Assembly (NCBI RefSeq): GCF_023278565.1
Contig: NC_064672.1
Span: 7,812,001 to 7,876,000, forward strand
Origin: Colletotrichum lupini
Lineage: Eukaryota > Ascomycota > Sordariomycetes > Glomerellales > Glomerellaceae
Direction: 5' to 3'
DNA length: 64,000 nucleotides
Shown here: positions 49,701 to 60,420 of the stretch, piece after piece
Layout of the letters: each line of letters starts with the position of its first letter
Numbering within the stretch: the first letter of the stretch is position 1
Translations under genes and position numbers: made by a program
The notes under the pieces: model-generated
What the model was told of the DNA's origin: nothing
Database searches by the model: none
What the model saw: only the letters and a program-made list of their open reading frames with translations

Positions 49701-50813
49701 AAGTATGGTTAACGAAGTTAAGCCCTCTTTTTTATAAAATCGTATATTTTAAGGACTTATTAAAAATGCTTACTTATTACTCGTACGTAATAGGGTTAGA
49801 TACTTTAGAGATTTTATTTTTTACGGCCTCTTAATACCCTATTTTATATTTTTTAAGTAGTCTTTTTCGTAATTTAATTACGGTTAGGTAATTATTACTT
49901 ACTAGCGATCCCTTTTATTACTTAGTTAATTTTTTAAAATTAGTAATCTCGCGCCGGGAGCTAATATAAAAAAAAGCCTTTAAGTAGCTTTTTAGAGGAT
50001 TCTTTTTTTTCCCCCTTAAATCCTCGTCTTTTTAACCTTTTTTTAAGCTAATAATAACTTTAATAAAAGGTCGTAGGACTATTTTAAAGTAGCCGCCTTT
50101 TTCTTAAGTTAACTTTTAAAATCCGTAATACTCTTAACTTAATATTATTAGGACCTCTAAATCCCCTCCTTTTTTATTAAACTATCCCCTATATTATATT
50201 CTTAAATAATACCTAGGGGGTAGTTAAGAGAGCTACGAAAAGGTTATTTAGATCGCGGGCTTAAAGTTATATTTATAAAATCTTCATAATAATAAACTTT
50301 TTTATATATTATAAATCTCTTAGCTTAATAACTCCTATAGGGTTACTTTTATTATTAAGTAAGAATATTTATATTTAGAAATCCCTTTTTTTAATTACGC
50401 GGTATTTTTTTATATTATATTATTAAGCTCGTTCGTTATGCTAATTAATTAAGTAAGTAGTCGTTATATAAATATTTTTTTTTATTAATTTAACTAGTTA
50501 ATTTCTAATTACGGGCCGGCTATAGAAAAGTTATTTAATAAAAAAGCTACTCGGGGCGATAGTAAAAGGCTAGTTATTTAAGTAATTCCGTTAATTAACG
50601 TAGTTTAATATAATAAACGTCGACTTTTTATAAGTAGTAAAGGGCTACGATTACTTAATTCTATATAATATTCGAGAATTACCTCTTTTTTTATTTACTT
50701 TTATAAGGTTAATTAGTATAAATTTCTTATTTTATATAGTATTAAGAGGTCGTTTTTTTTACGTAGCGAGATACCTTATTAATCTATAATAATAGAATTT
50801 AATTACTAATTAG

Positions 50814-51018
50814 TATTAATATCTTTATTATAGGGTAGTTAGTTCGAACCGTAGTTAACGAAGAGATTAATTAAACTATATAAATATTTGCGTAGTAGGT
50901 ATAAAAAGGAGGTTTTAACCGTAGGTTAGGCTAGCTACGATAATTATAAATAGGGCCCCTAATTAGCCCCTGCGTAGTCGGCTATATACCGCGGTCGAAT
51001 TGGACTTCCAATCCGACA
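50814..51018 (-). repeat. LTR of the copia element, high-coordinate copy
   Basis: Ends CCAATCCGACA and pairs with 43591-43795. Here the left end is RIP-mutated (TATTAATATCTT) and the right end preserved, the mirror of the other copy. It contains a TATA-like CCTTTTTATACC on the minus strand. It is the 5' LTR of the element. Confidence 0.92.
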
Positions 51019-51300
51019 GGTAACGCAAACCCCACAGCTTCGTCTTATATGACTCAGCCCTCGAACTCTGCCGACAATGCACTCCTATTCATCAATTGTA
51101 CAAAGTCTGGGCCTGGCGAACAAATCAACAATATCCACGCCACTTACGACCGCGATTTATGTGGGCTTCCGGTCTTGCATGCCTACTATTCCGGTTGCAA
51201 CATGCTGTCAGGCCAAGGTCCTGTTCAGAATGGAACTGTGCAAAGGCAGATCAACGGCCCCAGTCTGAGGAGACTGAAAAAAGCTAATACCGAGGATTGA
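51019..51300 (+). pseudogene. 3' part of the interrupted HeLo-like/amyloid-repeat gene
   Basis: Directly follows the copia target duplication. The frame continues that of 42716-43590 once the element and one duplication are discounted, and stays open to the TGA at 51298-51300. It carries two more copies of the short repeat: one in FINCTKSGPGEQIN and one in QNGTVQRQING. Both share the (E/R)QIN core with the pre-insertion copy. The arrangement of roughly 21-30-residue Asn/Gly/Gln repeats matches HET-s-type (HRAM-like) amyloid-signalling motifs. It has no start codon of its own near the LTR; the first ATG is at 51049. It is probably not expressed as a protein alone. Confidence 0.65.
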
Positions 51301-51614
51301 AAACTCTTGACTAATTGTGAGAGATTCAGAGATCCTGTGGTTCGACTGGGCTTTGTTTGATGGATTATGTTGAGATTTGTAACTTTCCTTAGCGTGTTAC
51401 TTTTTTTGCTTTCTCGTGGTCTTTTCCGTGCAAAGCTCACTTTCTTTAACATGCCTCTTTCTAATCCTGTTATCCGCAAAGTTTCCACAATCCAAATACT
51501 GGACTAGAGCTGTGCCACTCCTTAGAATTACGTAGAAACCTCAAGTCATGCTTTCATGATCACATTCTAGCCTTGAACCGTCGACTTAATCATGCTCTGC
51601 TAATGTACTCATAT

Positions 51615-52249
51615 CTACACCGATAGAGGCTGTGGGGCGCCCGGCTCAGCATTATAAGAGATTCGACCGGCAGGCAGAAAAAAAAGTGCTACCAAAGCTC
51701 CTTTTCGGACCTCAGGGAAGTGATGTGTTCCAGGTCTGGGGGATGTCCAGCCAGCACCCTGCCAGCCTTGCATTCCTTTGAGTTCTGCCGTAGAATCCAG
51801 CTTGATGACGCAGTTTATCTCGCCGTAAGGATGAGCGTGATATTGTCCTCTAAACTCAGTATCGCTATCCATGAATACAGTCGTGATGCTGAAGTATCTT
51901 GTCGCCGCCGAAGGAAGTGCGATCTTGCCCCGCCGGTATTTGCGTCCGTCAATCTCGGTCTGCGCTACCCATCCTTCTTCGAGACCCTGTTTGATATGGG
52001 AACAGAAGTCTTCGTAGTACTGATTGCCAGGTCCGAACTGCTGATTGAGTCGCGTCTCCAAGTCTTTACCGGGTGTTCTAGTGTAGTCGATGTGAGTTGG
52101 ATGGATTGATTTCACATAAATCATGTGTTAGGTGAAACAACTTACAAATCTTGCACCTCATTCAAAAACTCGCAACACCGAGAGACAAACTTCGCCGCCG
52201 TCGGCCATTGCGACACATCCAGCACCTCAGCTGTATCTGTCTTCTCCAT
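51615..52249 (-). CDS. DUF4863 protein, 4-hydroxylaminobenzoate-lyase-like
   Basis: Two exons (52249-52146, 52077-51615) give 188 aa. The first exon is recognised from the donor GTAAGTTG and an in-phase acceptor. The core GRKYRRGKIALPSA, QYHAHPYGEINCV, GWTSPRPGTHHFPEVRKG and LFFLPAGRISYNA matches the small family (DUF4863) that includes bacterial PnbB, which converts 4-hydroxylaminobenzoate to protocatechuate and ammonia. The conserved His pairs suggest a metal or acid-base site. A cytosolic aromatic-degradation or detoxification role is inference. The gene sits 315 bp from the broken HeLo-like gene and appears intact. Confidence 0.8.
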
Positions 52250-53906
52250 TTTGAAGAACGCAGATAGGGAGGTGGAGTTGATGGTGAACAGGTGTATTTT
52301 GGGGGGAAAATGGCTAAGCCAAGATAGTTTTGTCGGTAGTTGAAGCCGGAATGCCACATGGTGCGGGGAAGAGGAGTCGCTTAGATCTCGTCGGTCACGC
52401 CTACACGGCTTCCTAGCGTGTTGATGACGGAAGCGATCGTTCAAAGTAAGCGTTCACGTGGCGCTCTTGTAGTTGAATGTTTGGACCCGACATCCAAGCC
52501 AAAGAAAGATAATTGTCCCTGGAAATTCGAACAACAATCGAAGAGTCGCGTATAATCATAGAACCGCGTACCGTTGCATCTCCGCAAGCATTTCCGACAG
52601 CGATGAGATTGCCATCTCCATTCAACTGAAAGCAGCCGTAGTAAACCCCATGCTGCTGTTGCTCGCCTGGCGTCTCCGCTGAAGCATTTCCAACAACCCC
52701 TAAATAGCGAATGAGATTTGAATTGTGCAGTATAATTTCTTGTGATCAGGGAAAGGGTTAAGTAATAGATAGCAGGTGAGACTTGGGCAAGGTACGTTAT
52801 GAAACGCCGTAGATGTCAATTTTGATACTGCAATACCTCAATTCTTCTCAGGTTGCCTACTTAAAATATGACTCGCTGGTAATGAGAACATACAAAAGTC
52901 ATCCTTCATAACCTATATGTCTATTAAGGCACGTACAAGAACAGAATTGGAGTTTTTTCCGCTGCTTAACTCATTTGTATCAAACGATTTGATGAGCGCC
53001 TTTCATTACGTGACTTAGGCGCCGTTCTGGCCATTTGATACATTAAGGGCCAATAGGTTCGGGAAGATGATGTAGCAGTCCAGCGAAGAAAACACAGGAG
53101 AGGTACGCCATACAAAGCGATTTCTGATTGACAGGGCTACCTACTGCATCGTAAGATCGAGGGAATACACAAGTTTGGGAAATATAAGTTCAGGATACCA
53201 GACGCATTGGTTGTGGCAAATACCATGCTTCCGGCTCGAGATACTTCCAAAGGATCATCGGTTCATTCAATCTAAGGTACGCAAAGAACCTAAGGATGCA
53301 ATGCCATACAACATGATGTGCATGACCTTGTTTGCCAGGGCCGGCCGATCAGAAGCTGATATCTTTGAGGGTGGAGTAGCACCGCATCACTGGGAACAGA
53401 TGCCGGTGGGAGGCCGATATAATCATAGCTTGGCGGGGTGAAATGCATGCCAGCTTGACAGAAGTCTCCGAAGTCCGCCTCTCATAATTGGAGGCATACA
53501 GAAGATCAGACGGAATGGGTCGGAAACGTTCCGAGAATGAATGCGACTGGGAACATCCGATTTTCAAGCTGAAAGCAACTCAAGAGTGTTTATCGACAAA
53601 CGTTTAGCTGAGGCGATTACCATGGTTCCGGGCTTGGACTGGACCCCGATCACAATTAGGGATGGATGCGCTGCAACGGGGGGCGGGTGATCCATCCCAA
53701 AAGGGGAAGTTGTATGCGACACTGGGGCGACTACCAAGCTTGCCTCGCACGTATGCTTAATATGACTGCTCAACAACCTGGGCTCGTAGTATTGTGTAGG
53801 TAAAGCGTGGAATTAAGGTTCAAGATCAATGAGTCCAACTCCTGTAATCATATCTATGGTCGATAATCAGATAATGAGATGAACCCCCTTTCCGTCCTCG
53901 ATCTTG
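52250..53906. other. Divergent intergenic region
   Basis: About 1.66 kb between the DUF4863 gene (minus) and the secretory lipase (plus). Short frames on both strands have no domain. Base composition is ordinary, so RIP has not spread here. Confidence 0.45.
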
Positions 53907-53914
53907 TATAAAGA
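53907..53914 (+). promoter_or_regulatory. TATA box of the secretory lipase gene
   Basis: TATAAAGA about 94 bp upstream of the lipase ATG, followed by a pyrimidine-rich leader. Good position for a fungal core promoter. Confidence 0.5.
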
Positions 53915-54000
53915 CCCGGTGCTGGTAGCGATCATAACTCCCTTCCGTTCCTCATCCAGCAGGGTTGCGTTTCTTTCCAACTCAAGATCATCCCGGCAAA

Positions 54001-55413
54001 ATGAAGTCTTTCGTAGCTGTTGCTGCTGCCTTTGTTGGCATCGTCTCTGCACTCGACCCCATCTGCGATGCCGAATGCCAGAAGGGCTGCGACGCAGCCT
54101 GCCAAACCGCCATCCAAACCACCTACGAAGCTGAAGCTTCCCTGTGGGTAAGCGACATCGTGTCCGACCCGTTCTACTCTACGCCTTCCAACTTCACCGG
54201 TGCCAAGCCTGGTGACATCCTGCTGTGGGAGAACGTGCCCGCTGCGCAGCTCTCTTCCAACTGGACTATCCCCGCGAGTCTGTCATTGTCAAGGGTCCTC
54301 TATGTAACCGAAGACATTGACCGCAAGCCGATCCCCGCATCCGCTTGGGTTCTCCTGCCTTTCTCCAATCCATTCGCCAAGCCCGGTGCTACAGCCGAAG
54401 AGAACAAGCTGCGCACCGTTGTCTGGACCCACGGAACTGCCGGTCGTAGCCGCTTGTGTGCCCCCACCAGCAACAAGGGTCTGTACTACGACTGGAAAGC
54501 CCCTTTCATCCTCGCCGAATCTGGCTATGCTGTCATCGCTCCCGACTATGCTGGTCAGGGTTCCGACATTCCCCAGGGCTTCATGTACGAGTCTGGCTGG
54601 CTCCACGTTGCTGATGTCGCATACTCTCTCGTTGCCGCGAGAAAGGCAATCGGCGACCTTTTGGGACAGAAGTGGGTGGTCTATGGTCACAGCGAAGGTG
54701 GTATGACGGCATGGAGAACCAACGAGCGTCTGGCTCAGCCTGACCAAGAAGCTCTTTTGGAGGCCGGCGAGTTTATCGGCTCCGTGGCTGCCGCCCCTGC
54801 TTTGCGGCCGCAGAAGTTGATCCCTGCCTCTCTCGCGCTTGCTCAAGGAAAGGCTGCCCACGACCCCTTCTCGGTTTACTTCCTCCAGTCTCTGTCTCTG
54901 CTCTTCCCCGACCAGATCAAGGTTGCGGACTACCTTGGGGAGATTCCTCTGCAGCGTCTGGGTGCCCTCGACAAGTCATGTTTCACGTCTGGCTTCGCTA
55001 TCGTCGGTGATTTCACCCCGGAGCAACTCTACAAGAACACAAGCTGGTTGACGCTTCCTATCGTCGACGAATGGGCAGCTCGATACAACGGCCAAGGCCC
55101 GCACTCTATCGCGGCGCCAATGTTGGTCATTTCGGGCGAGACCGACACGATCACGCCTAACAACCTTACACTCGATGACTTCAACCAGACTTGCACCTCA
55201 TTCCCTGAGAGCCCTGTTCATGCAAGAGTTTACCCGAGCATGGGTCACGGCCAGGTTCTGGAGGCGGCGAGAGCTGACATTGCTGCATGGATTGGGGCGA
55301 GATTTGAGGGAGTCCCGGTCGAAAAGACGTGTGTGAAGGAGGAGGTTAAGCCTCTGACGGACAGATATGCTATTGGAGAACTTTTCTGGCATGCGACTCT
55401 CCAGCCCTTCTAA
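54001..55413 (+). CDS. Secretory lipase (LIP family alpha/beta hydrolase)
   Basis: Single-exon gene of 470 aa. The start is the ATG before a signal peptide (MKSFVAVAAAFVGIVSA); an upstream extension in the same frame was rejected. Just after it lie four clustered cysteines (CDAECQKGCDAAC). The nucleophile elbow is GHSEGG with Ser231; likely partners are the Asp in ISGETDTIT and the His in SMGHGQ. WTHGTAG probably supplies the oxyanion hole. Layout and length match fungal secretory lipases related to Candida LIP proteins. The enzyme would release fatty acids or cleave other esters outside the cell. It ends about 300 bp before the convergent bZIP remnant. Confidence 0.93.
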   Translation: MKSFVAVAAAFVGIVSALDPICDAECQKGCDAACQTAIQTTYEAEASLWVSDIVSDPFYSTPSNFTGAKPGDILLWENVPAAQLSSNWTIPASLSLSRVLYVTEDIDRKPIPASAWVLLPFSNPFAKPGATAEENKLRTVVWTHGTAGRSRLCAPTSNKGLYYDWKAPFILAESGYAVIAPDYAGQGSDIPQGFMYESGWLHVADVAYSLVAARKAIGDLLGQKWVVYGHSEGGMTAWRTNERLAQPDQEALLEAGEFIGSVAAAPALRPQKLIPASLALAQGKAAHDPFSVYFLQSLSLLFPDQIKVADYLGEIPLQRLGALDKSCFTSGFAIVGDFTPEQLYKNTSWLTLPIVDEWAARYNGQGPHSIAAPMLVISGETDTITPNNLTLDDFNQTCTSFPESPVHARVYPSMGHGQVLEAARADIAAWIGARFEGVPVEKTCVKEEVKPLTDRYAIGELFWHATLQPF

Positions 55414-55713
55414 GGGGGTATTCAAGGAGGTCCAATCAATGAGTGTAGACTCCTTCACGGGAAGTCATTCAACCGCCTTATTATTCTCATATTTGTTGAG
55501 CTTTCTTGGAAGTCATGCGTGTCAATCACTTGCCATTGGATTATGGGAGAACTATACTTGATCCAGACTGAAACCTTGCTCAAAATCATTGAAGCAGTAC
55601 AAATTTCTTGTCCGCGCCTCTTGAACTTGCAACTTCATGTATTCTACCTCTACATGTACCCAAACAAGCCCACTTGGTGAAATGACGTATCCTACTCCGA
55701 TGCCACATCGTCA
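55414..55713. other. Convergent 3' flanks
   Basis: 300 bp between the lipase stop and the stop of the broken bZIP gene. No gene is seen. It probably holds both polyadenylation regions. Confidence 0.45.
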
Positions 55714-56122
55714 TCACGGGTTGAGATTGAAGTTCAACTTCTTCTCGCCTCTTTTCTCACGCCAGTAATTCGTGCCTTCTAGCAACTCCGGGCAGCCTCG
55801 AACCATCCAGCCCCATTTTCGCAGAAACGCGACGTTGACTTCCCAACCGCGGGGATCCCAAGACTCGCCCCAGACTATCATACGCGGTCGCTCGACGCCG
55901 TCTTTTTTGTCATCGAGATGGAAAATGTCGAGGCAAAAGTCGTCTTCGTCAAAGAACCCGAGCTCTTCGGCCCGAATTCCGGCTTCTCTTAGTGACGGGA
56001 ACGGGAAGACGTCAAGAAAAGGGTGATGTGTAATCTTTTTCTGCGCTTCCGTTGGACGTAAATATGGAGGCCACGAGAGCTCTTGTCGAGAATAGCAGGG
56101 AAGGTCTGGGCCTTAGAGATTA
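55714..56122 (-). pseudogene. DUF3425 C-terminal part of an interrupted bZIP transcription factor
   Basis: Minus-strand open segment of about 135 codons ending at the TGA at 55714-55716. Landmarks are ELSWPPYLRPT, HHPFLDVFPFPSLRE, FDEDDFCLDIF, MIVWGESWDPRGWE and FLRKWGWMVRGCPELLEGTNYWREKRGE. These are the hallmark of the DUF3425 domain that ends many fungal bZIP proteins. The segment begins at the TA target site of the Fot1-like element. It has a TAA at 56113-56115, likely a C-to-T change in a CAA codon by RIP leakage. Discounting the element and one TA copy, the frame joins that of 57993-58590. Confidence 0.82.
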
Positions 56123-56150
56123 AGTCGACCCACCCCCTTTTAGCCACCCC
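56123..56150 (+). repeat. Terminal inverted repeat, left, Fot1-like element
   Basis: Pairs with 57965-57992 with one mismatch (A/G, a transition). A partial repeat of its inner part follows at about 56150-56166. Confidence 0.9.
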
Positions 56151-57964
56151 CCCCTTTTGGCCACCCTATCAAAATATAGTATTAAAACATCGCTACTAAC
56201 TATACTTAATTAATTAACTATCTTCTACTACTATAATAATATAATTCTTATTCTCCCTAGGTAATTCGACCCCTACGAGTTAACTAGGACTAACTAAACG
56301 GTTATTAAAGTCTTCCTAAGCTCTCTATATATCTTAAATATTTATAAACTTAGTATTTAGGTCTATTAATATACTCTTCTTTTTTTATAGCCTTAATTAG
56401 TTAACTTTAGCTTTTAGAACTTAAATATAGTACTAAGATACTACTAAATAGTAGGCCTACTCGCTAAATACTTTTTTTACTTTTTTAAATAGTAGTTATT
56501 AAGTGTTATAGTCTAGACTAAGCTTTATAAATAACTTTAACTAATCACAGAGCTCGCTAGCTTTTTTAAATATTAATTAGTTAATAATAAACGTTACTAA
56601 TACTTAGTTAATAGTTTTTTTAGTATTACTAATTACTTACTTAGTATTTACGGTCTTTTTAGTTAGTATAATTAGGTTAGGTAGGACTATTAAATTAGTA
56701 AGTAGTCTGGCTATATTAAGGGGATATAGTTTAGTTACTTTTTACTTATTTCGTATATTTAACGACGTTAAACTAGCTAAACGAGCTTTTTAGTAATAGC
56801 TTAAGAAGTACCGCTTTTTAATAATAATAGAATTGTTTACTATGTCCTCCTTACTAAGCTCTTTTTTATACTTAGACTTAATAAGTTTAAAGATAGTTAT
56901 ATTTAACGGCTAAAAGATATAGGAAGTATATAATAATAAGAATAGTAAGTAGACGTTATTTTTATAATATTCTTATATAAATTCTGTTATTATATAACTC
57001 CTATAGCTATTTAGAACTAATAATCGAGGCTTATTAAGTATACTAAGCCCCCTAAGGGGGGGGGTCTTAGTCTATAATAAGAATATTATTTTTAACTACT
57101 TAAGGGTAGTCTTATTAGTCGTCTAGCTATTATTTATTATTATAAACTCTTAACTAATATAAGGGTTAAGTTTAAATAGAAATTACTACTATTATACTAA
57201 CTTTCCTTTATATATAACTAGTAGTTTAATAGCTTAATTATTAGTAGAGATATATTTAATTATAAATACTTAAGTATACGAACTAAGCTTTTTTTTTTAT
57301 ATTACTATAGTCTCTACCTTATTTAAAACTAGGCTATTAAATCCTTTACTCTTTAAGATACTAGTCTTATTTATATTATACTTATTAACTTATTTAATAT
57401 TACTAATCTCTAGTATATTAAGTAATCTAAATTATAACTTAATTATATTAGTAATAGCCCTATTTAGACGCCTCGAATTAATAATACGACTTCTCTAGAC
57501 CTTAATTAATAAGTTCCTTTTTAAAAAAGCGTTTATTTATCTCTTTTTAAGAGGATTTATATCCCCTTAGGATCTTAGAACTTACTTAACGAATTTTATA
57601 AGCTATTTATAAATTAGTATAATCCTTAGATTATATTAAATATAAACTTACTAAGCTAGTTAATCTTCTTACTATAGAGGAAGCCTTTAGAGGTCTACGA
57701 ATACTATTACCCTCGTTTAATAGCCTTTTTTATAATTATAAAGAGTTAATTTTAGAACTCCGAACTTAATCGAGGCCCGATTAACTAAGAGACCTCTTTT
57801 AATAGCCTTAAGAGCCCGAATAACTTTATTTTCGGTATATAAGACTATTATATATCGATAAATAAGTATATAAAAAAGAATTATATTTGGACGATTTTTA
57901 TAATTGTTGTGGTGGTTTGAAAATCGTGGGTAGGGTTTTAATGCGGTGGCTGGGATGGAGAAAT

Positions 57965-57992
57965 GGGGTGGCCAAAAGGGGGTGGGTCGACT
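57965..57992 (-). repeat. Terminal inverted repeat, right, Fot1-like element
   Basis: Reverse complement of the left repeat, ending GGGTCGACT before the TA target duplication. Better preserved than the interior, which is RIP-mutated. Confidence 0.9.
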
Positions 57993-58590
57993 TATGTGGA
58001 GAAATGAACTCATCCTCACAGATGGAGTGTACGTTGAAGCCCAATATCTGCGTATTCCGCCAGAGCGCAGTGAGCAGGTTGAGCTTGACGAGGGCGCTTA
58101 GCTGTCGAGGAGCCGGGGTTCCCAGGGCATAATTTCTTCGTGCCTCCTGTGCGAGGATCATCAACTCGCTCCTCCTTTTGGGGCATGGCAGAAGCGAGTA
58201 GCCTTCATCTCCGGTGGTACCGTTTTGCAAACGGCCAGCTGATTCTGCTTCTGCTATGGTCTCGTTGATCACTCCCTCTAGTTGACTCATCTGACGAAAG
58301 ACTTCCTGCTTCATTCTTCTACCTAGATGCAATCCATCCAGTTAGATGGCGTACAATGACTTGTGGAAAGCCAGGGAATTCGGGGCGGACTAACGACGTG
58401 CTCTTTGGTTAAGTCGATTTTGAAGTTTCCTCCGCTCTTTGCTTGACGTCAAGCCAGTCCAATCTTCTGACGACTCTAGGGCTTCACTTTGCGCTGGCAA
58501 TTGTCCTAAAGATACAGGGACGATTTCTGACGTCGACGAAGATCCTGTCCTCGTCAATGATAGCTCCTCTTCCTGAGGTGACAAGTCCAT
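57993..58590 (-). pseudogene. bZIP N-terminal part of an interrupted transcription factor
   Basis: Exon 1 is 58590-58395 and exon 2 runs from 58322 to the insertion site. The start at 58590 is the first ATG in frame. The basic region is RRKLQNRLNQRARRRR at the exon junction, with the conserved Asn and Arg of fungal bZIP proteins, followed by a leucine-zipper-like stretch. The rest leads to QILGFNVHSICEDEFISPH, the usual lead-in to the DUF3425 domain. The coding frame runs off the end of the gene into the Fot1-like element and is continued at 55714-56122. Original length would be about 310 aa. Such factors regulate stress or metabolism; target unknown. Confidence 0.82.
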
Positions 58591-59243
58591 CACGGCGGCT
58601 TCTACTGATTTTTGGCTGTTTAATCTTCTCGATATGGAGGGGAAATTTTTTCGCAAAAGGACGGGGAGGAGGCTGTGGTTGACTTTATGCTTTTCGCTGC
58701 GACGCTAGTGGTCCACTCCCCGATTCAGGCGGTGCTATGGCCAGGCATGGCTTGGCTTAGCTCACACAGCTGCTTTTTATCTTGAATGCGAGGCACTACG
58801 AGTGAGTCGGCCCGTCATTGAGCAGTTTGCTTTATTCCAACCTAGCTACTCGAGTGTTCAGTAATAGTCAGGAGTGATAATTGGCTTTTCATCTGTAGAG
58901 AAGGTAAAGATCCTCGGAAAGGTGTCTCATTGGGTAGGGACAGAGCTAGACATTCTGCGTAGGTACGTTAGTGCACCAGCACCTATAAGTTGGCTGCCTC
59001 CCCGGTTTTACTCTAACTCCGCTGACATGTAGAGTTATAGGCGCTTTCGGTGACGAATGCAGAGGCTTGGCTCTGCGTACAACGGGAGCAAACGACCCAT
59101 ACATTTGTAAGCGTACTGATACGATAATATGATTACGGACGAATAATGGATGTTGTTGAAGCAGCGGCAATGTATTATCCTTTAAGTGGGTTTATACTGA
59201 ATTCTCGATGCTACCCAACAAAAGCGACTGACGGTCTGCTATC
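58591..59243. other. Intergenic, no gene seen
   Basis: About 0.65 kb between the bZIP remnant and the aldo-keto reductase stop. Presumably the bZIP promoter. No frame has support. Confidence 0.45.
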
Positions 59244-60420
59244 TCAAGCTAGCCAGTTGCCATTCTCGTCCTCGTAGCCCATATCGACGTAGGTCCAGCC
59301 CTGCTGGGTCATCACTCCATCGATCTCCATGTGCTGCACCGCAATTCCGTTGGAGAATCTCTCCTTCTTGATCGTCTTATGTGCCTCATTGATCTTGTTC
59401 ATCTCCTCCTCGGTAAGGGTGACAAGGCGGATGTTCTCTTCAATCCGCTCCTTCTTGGCGCTCTTTGGGATGACGGCGATGCCGCGCTGGACGCACCAGG
59501 AGAGGGACACGACGCCTGCCGAGATACCATGTGCCTTGGCGATGCTGGTGAAGAGCTCGTGGTTGAGAATTTCATTCTGGGAAGGACGCGATCCACCCAT
59601 TGTGCTGTCTCAATTAGCGCCCCGTCCATTTGTCCAACATGTCTTCGATCCTCGCTTAAAGGTATTAAAAAGCTCACCTCCAACTCGTGACCACAATGCC
59701 CTTCTCCTTGCAGTAAGGTACGAGGTTCAGGTTTGGGTTGAAAGCATGCAACTCAACCTGGTTAACGGCAGGCACGATAGTGGCCTCCTTGAGTAGCTCA
59801 TCCATGACCTTAGGCATGAAGTTGCTGACGCCAATTGACCTGCACTTGGGGCCGACCAACTTCTCCATCGACTTCCAGGTCTCGATGAACGTTGGGCTCT
59901 CCCACTTCTTCAAGACCTTCTTCTCCGGTGCCGGAGTTGTGGCCCAGGGCCAGTGCATGAGGAACACGTCGATGTAGTCAAGGCCCATGGTGTCCAGTGA
60001 GATCTGCAGGGCCGTCGCGGGATCGTGATGCCACTCTCCCCAGAACTTGGTCACAACGGTGATCTCCTCACGAGGGACGCCGCTGTTGCGAATGGCCCTG
60101 CCCACAACGTCTTCGACGCCATAGAGCTGAGCGGTGTCGATGAGACGGTATCCGGAGTTGAGGGCGTGTATGACAGAATCTTCCATAGCCTTGGAGTCAT
60201 CTGACCCTGGAGTGCCTTCAGGCTGTCAGACTCAGTGGGACGCGTTCGGTATGAGAGCTCTCCCTACCTTGCCATGTTCCCAGACCCACGGCGGGGAGTT
60301 CGAGGCCTGCAGAGAGTCGGTCAGCCCATGGGAACTCATGAGATGCGTGTCATTTTTCATGGCGATGAGTATCGTACCGTTGTTCAGCTTGAACGTCTTT
60401 GTGCAGATAGGAGGTGACAT
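59244..60420 (-). CDS. Aldo-keto reductase
   Basis: Four exons (60420-60378, 60306-60268, 60215-59678, 59604-59244) give 326 aa; the first two are only 43 and 39 nt. Landmarks are LPAVGLGTWQGTPG, GYRLIDTAQLYG with the catalytic Asp and Tyr, VTKFWGEWH with the Lys, VFLMHWP with the His, SIGVSNFMP, and the NADPH-binding VIPKSAKKERIEEN. The family reduces aldehydes, ketones or sugars with NADPH in the cytosol. The acceptors and donors are canonical except where exon 2 is short. It is the last gene before the A+T-rich tail of the window. Confidence 0.92.

Larger units (their letters stand above)
43591..51018 (-). mobile_element. RIP-degraded Ty1/copia LTR retrotransposon
   Basis: A 7.43-kb element with direct LTRs of 205 bp and a 5-bp target duplication (AGTAA at 43586-43590, GGTAA at 51019-51023, differing by one transition). 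LTR ends are TG...CA where not mutated. Orientation is minus. A purine run (revcomp of about 43800-43821) precedes the low-coordinate LTR as a polypurine tract. On the minus strand, degenerate reverse transcriptase is readable as DPCLLI and TDDILG (about 44840-44925). Degenerate copia-type RNase H (LGYIIILAN, RSILALEVY) lies at about 44170-44425. All frames are full of stops, so the element is dead. The order RT then RNase H towards the low-coordinate LTR fits Ty1/copia. Confidence 0.92.
56123..57992 (-). mobile_element. RIP-degraded Fot1/pogo-type DNA transposon
   Basis: 1870 bp with 28-bp terminal inverted repeats beginning AGTCGACCCACCCCC and a TA target duplication (56121-56122 and 57993-57994). 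Length, the AGTC terminus and TA sites fit the Fot1 branch of pogo/Tc1-mariner elements. On the minus strand near 57720-57850 a degenerate helix-turn-helix of the pogo transposase N-terminus is readable (VIRALKAIKRGLLVNRA, then a TLYNY segment). The interior is A+T-rich and full of stops, so the transposase is dead. The left repeat is followed by a second copy of the CCCCCTTTTGGCCACCC unit. Confidence 0.9.

Noticed and set aside
43796..50813. Possible genes inside the A+T-rich block
   Set aside because: Only degenerate copia pol motifs full of stops are readable; this is a dead retrotransposon.
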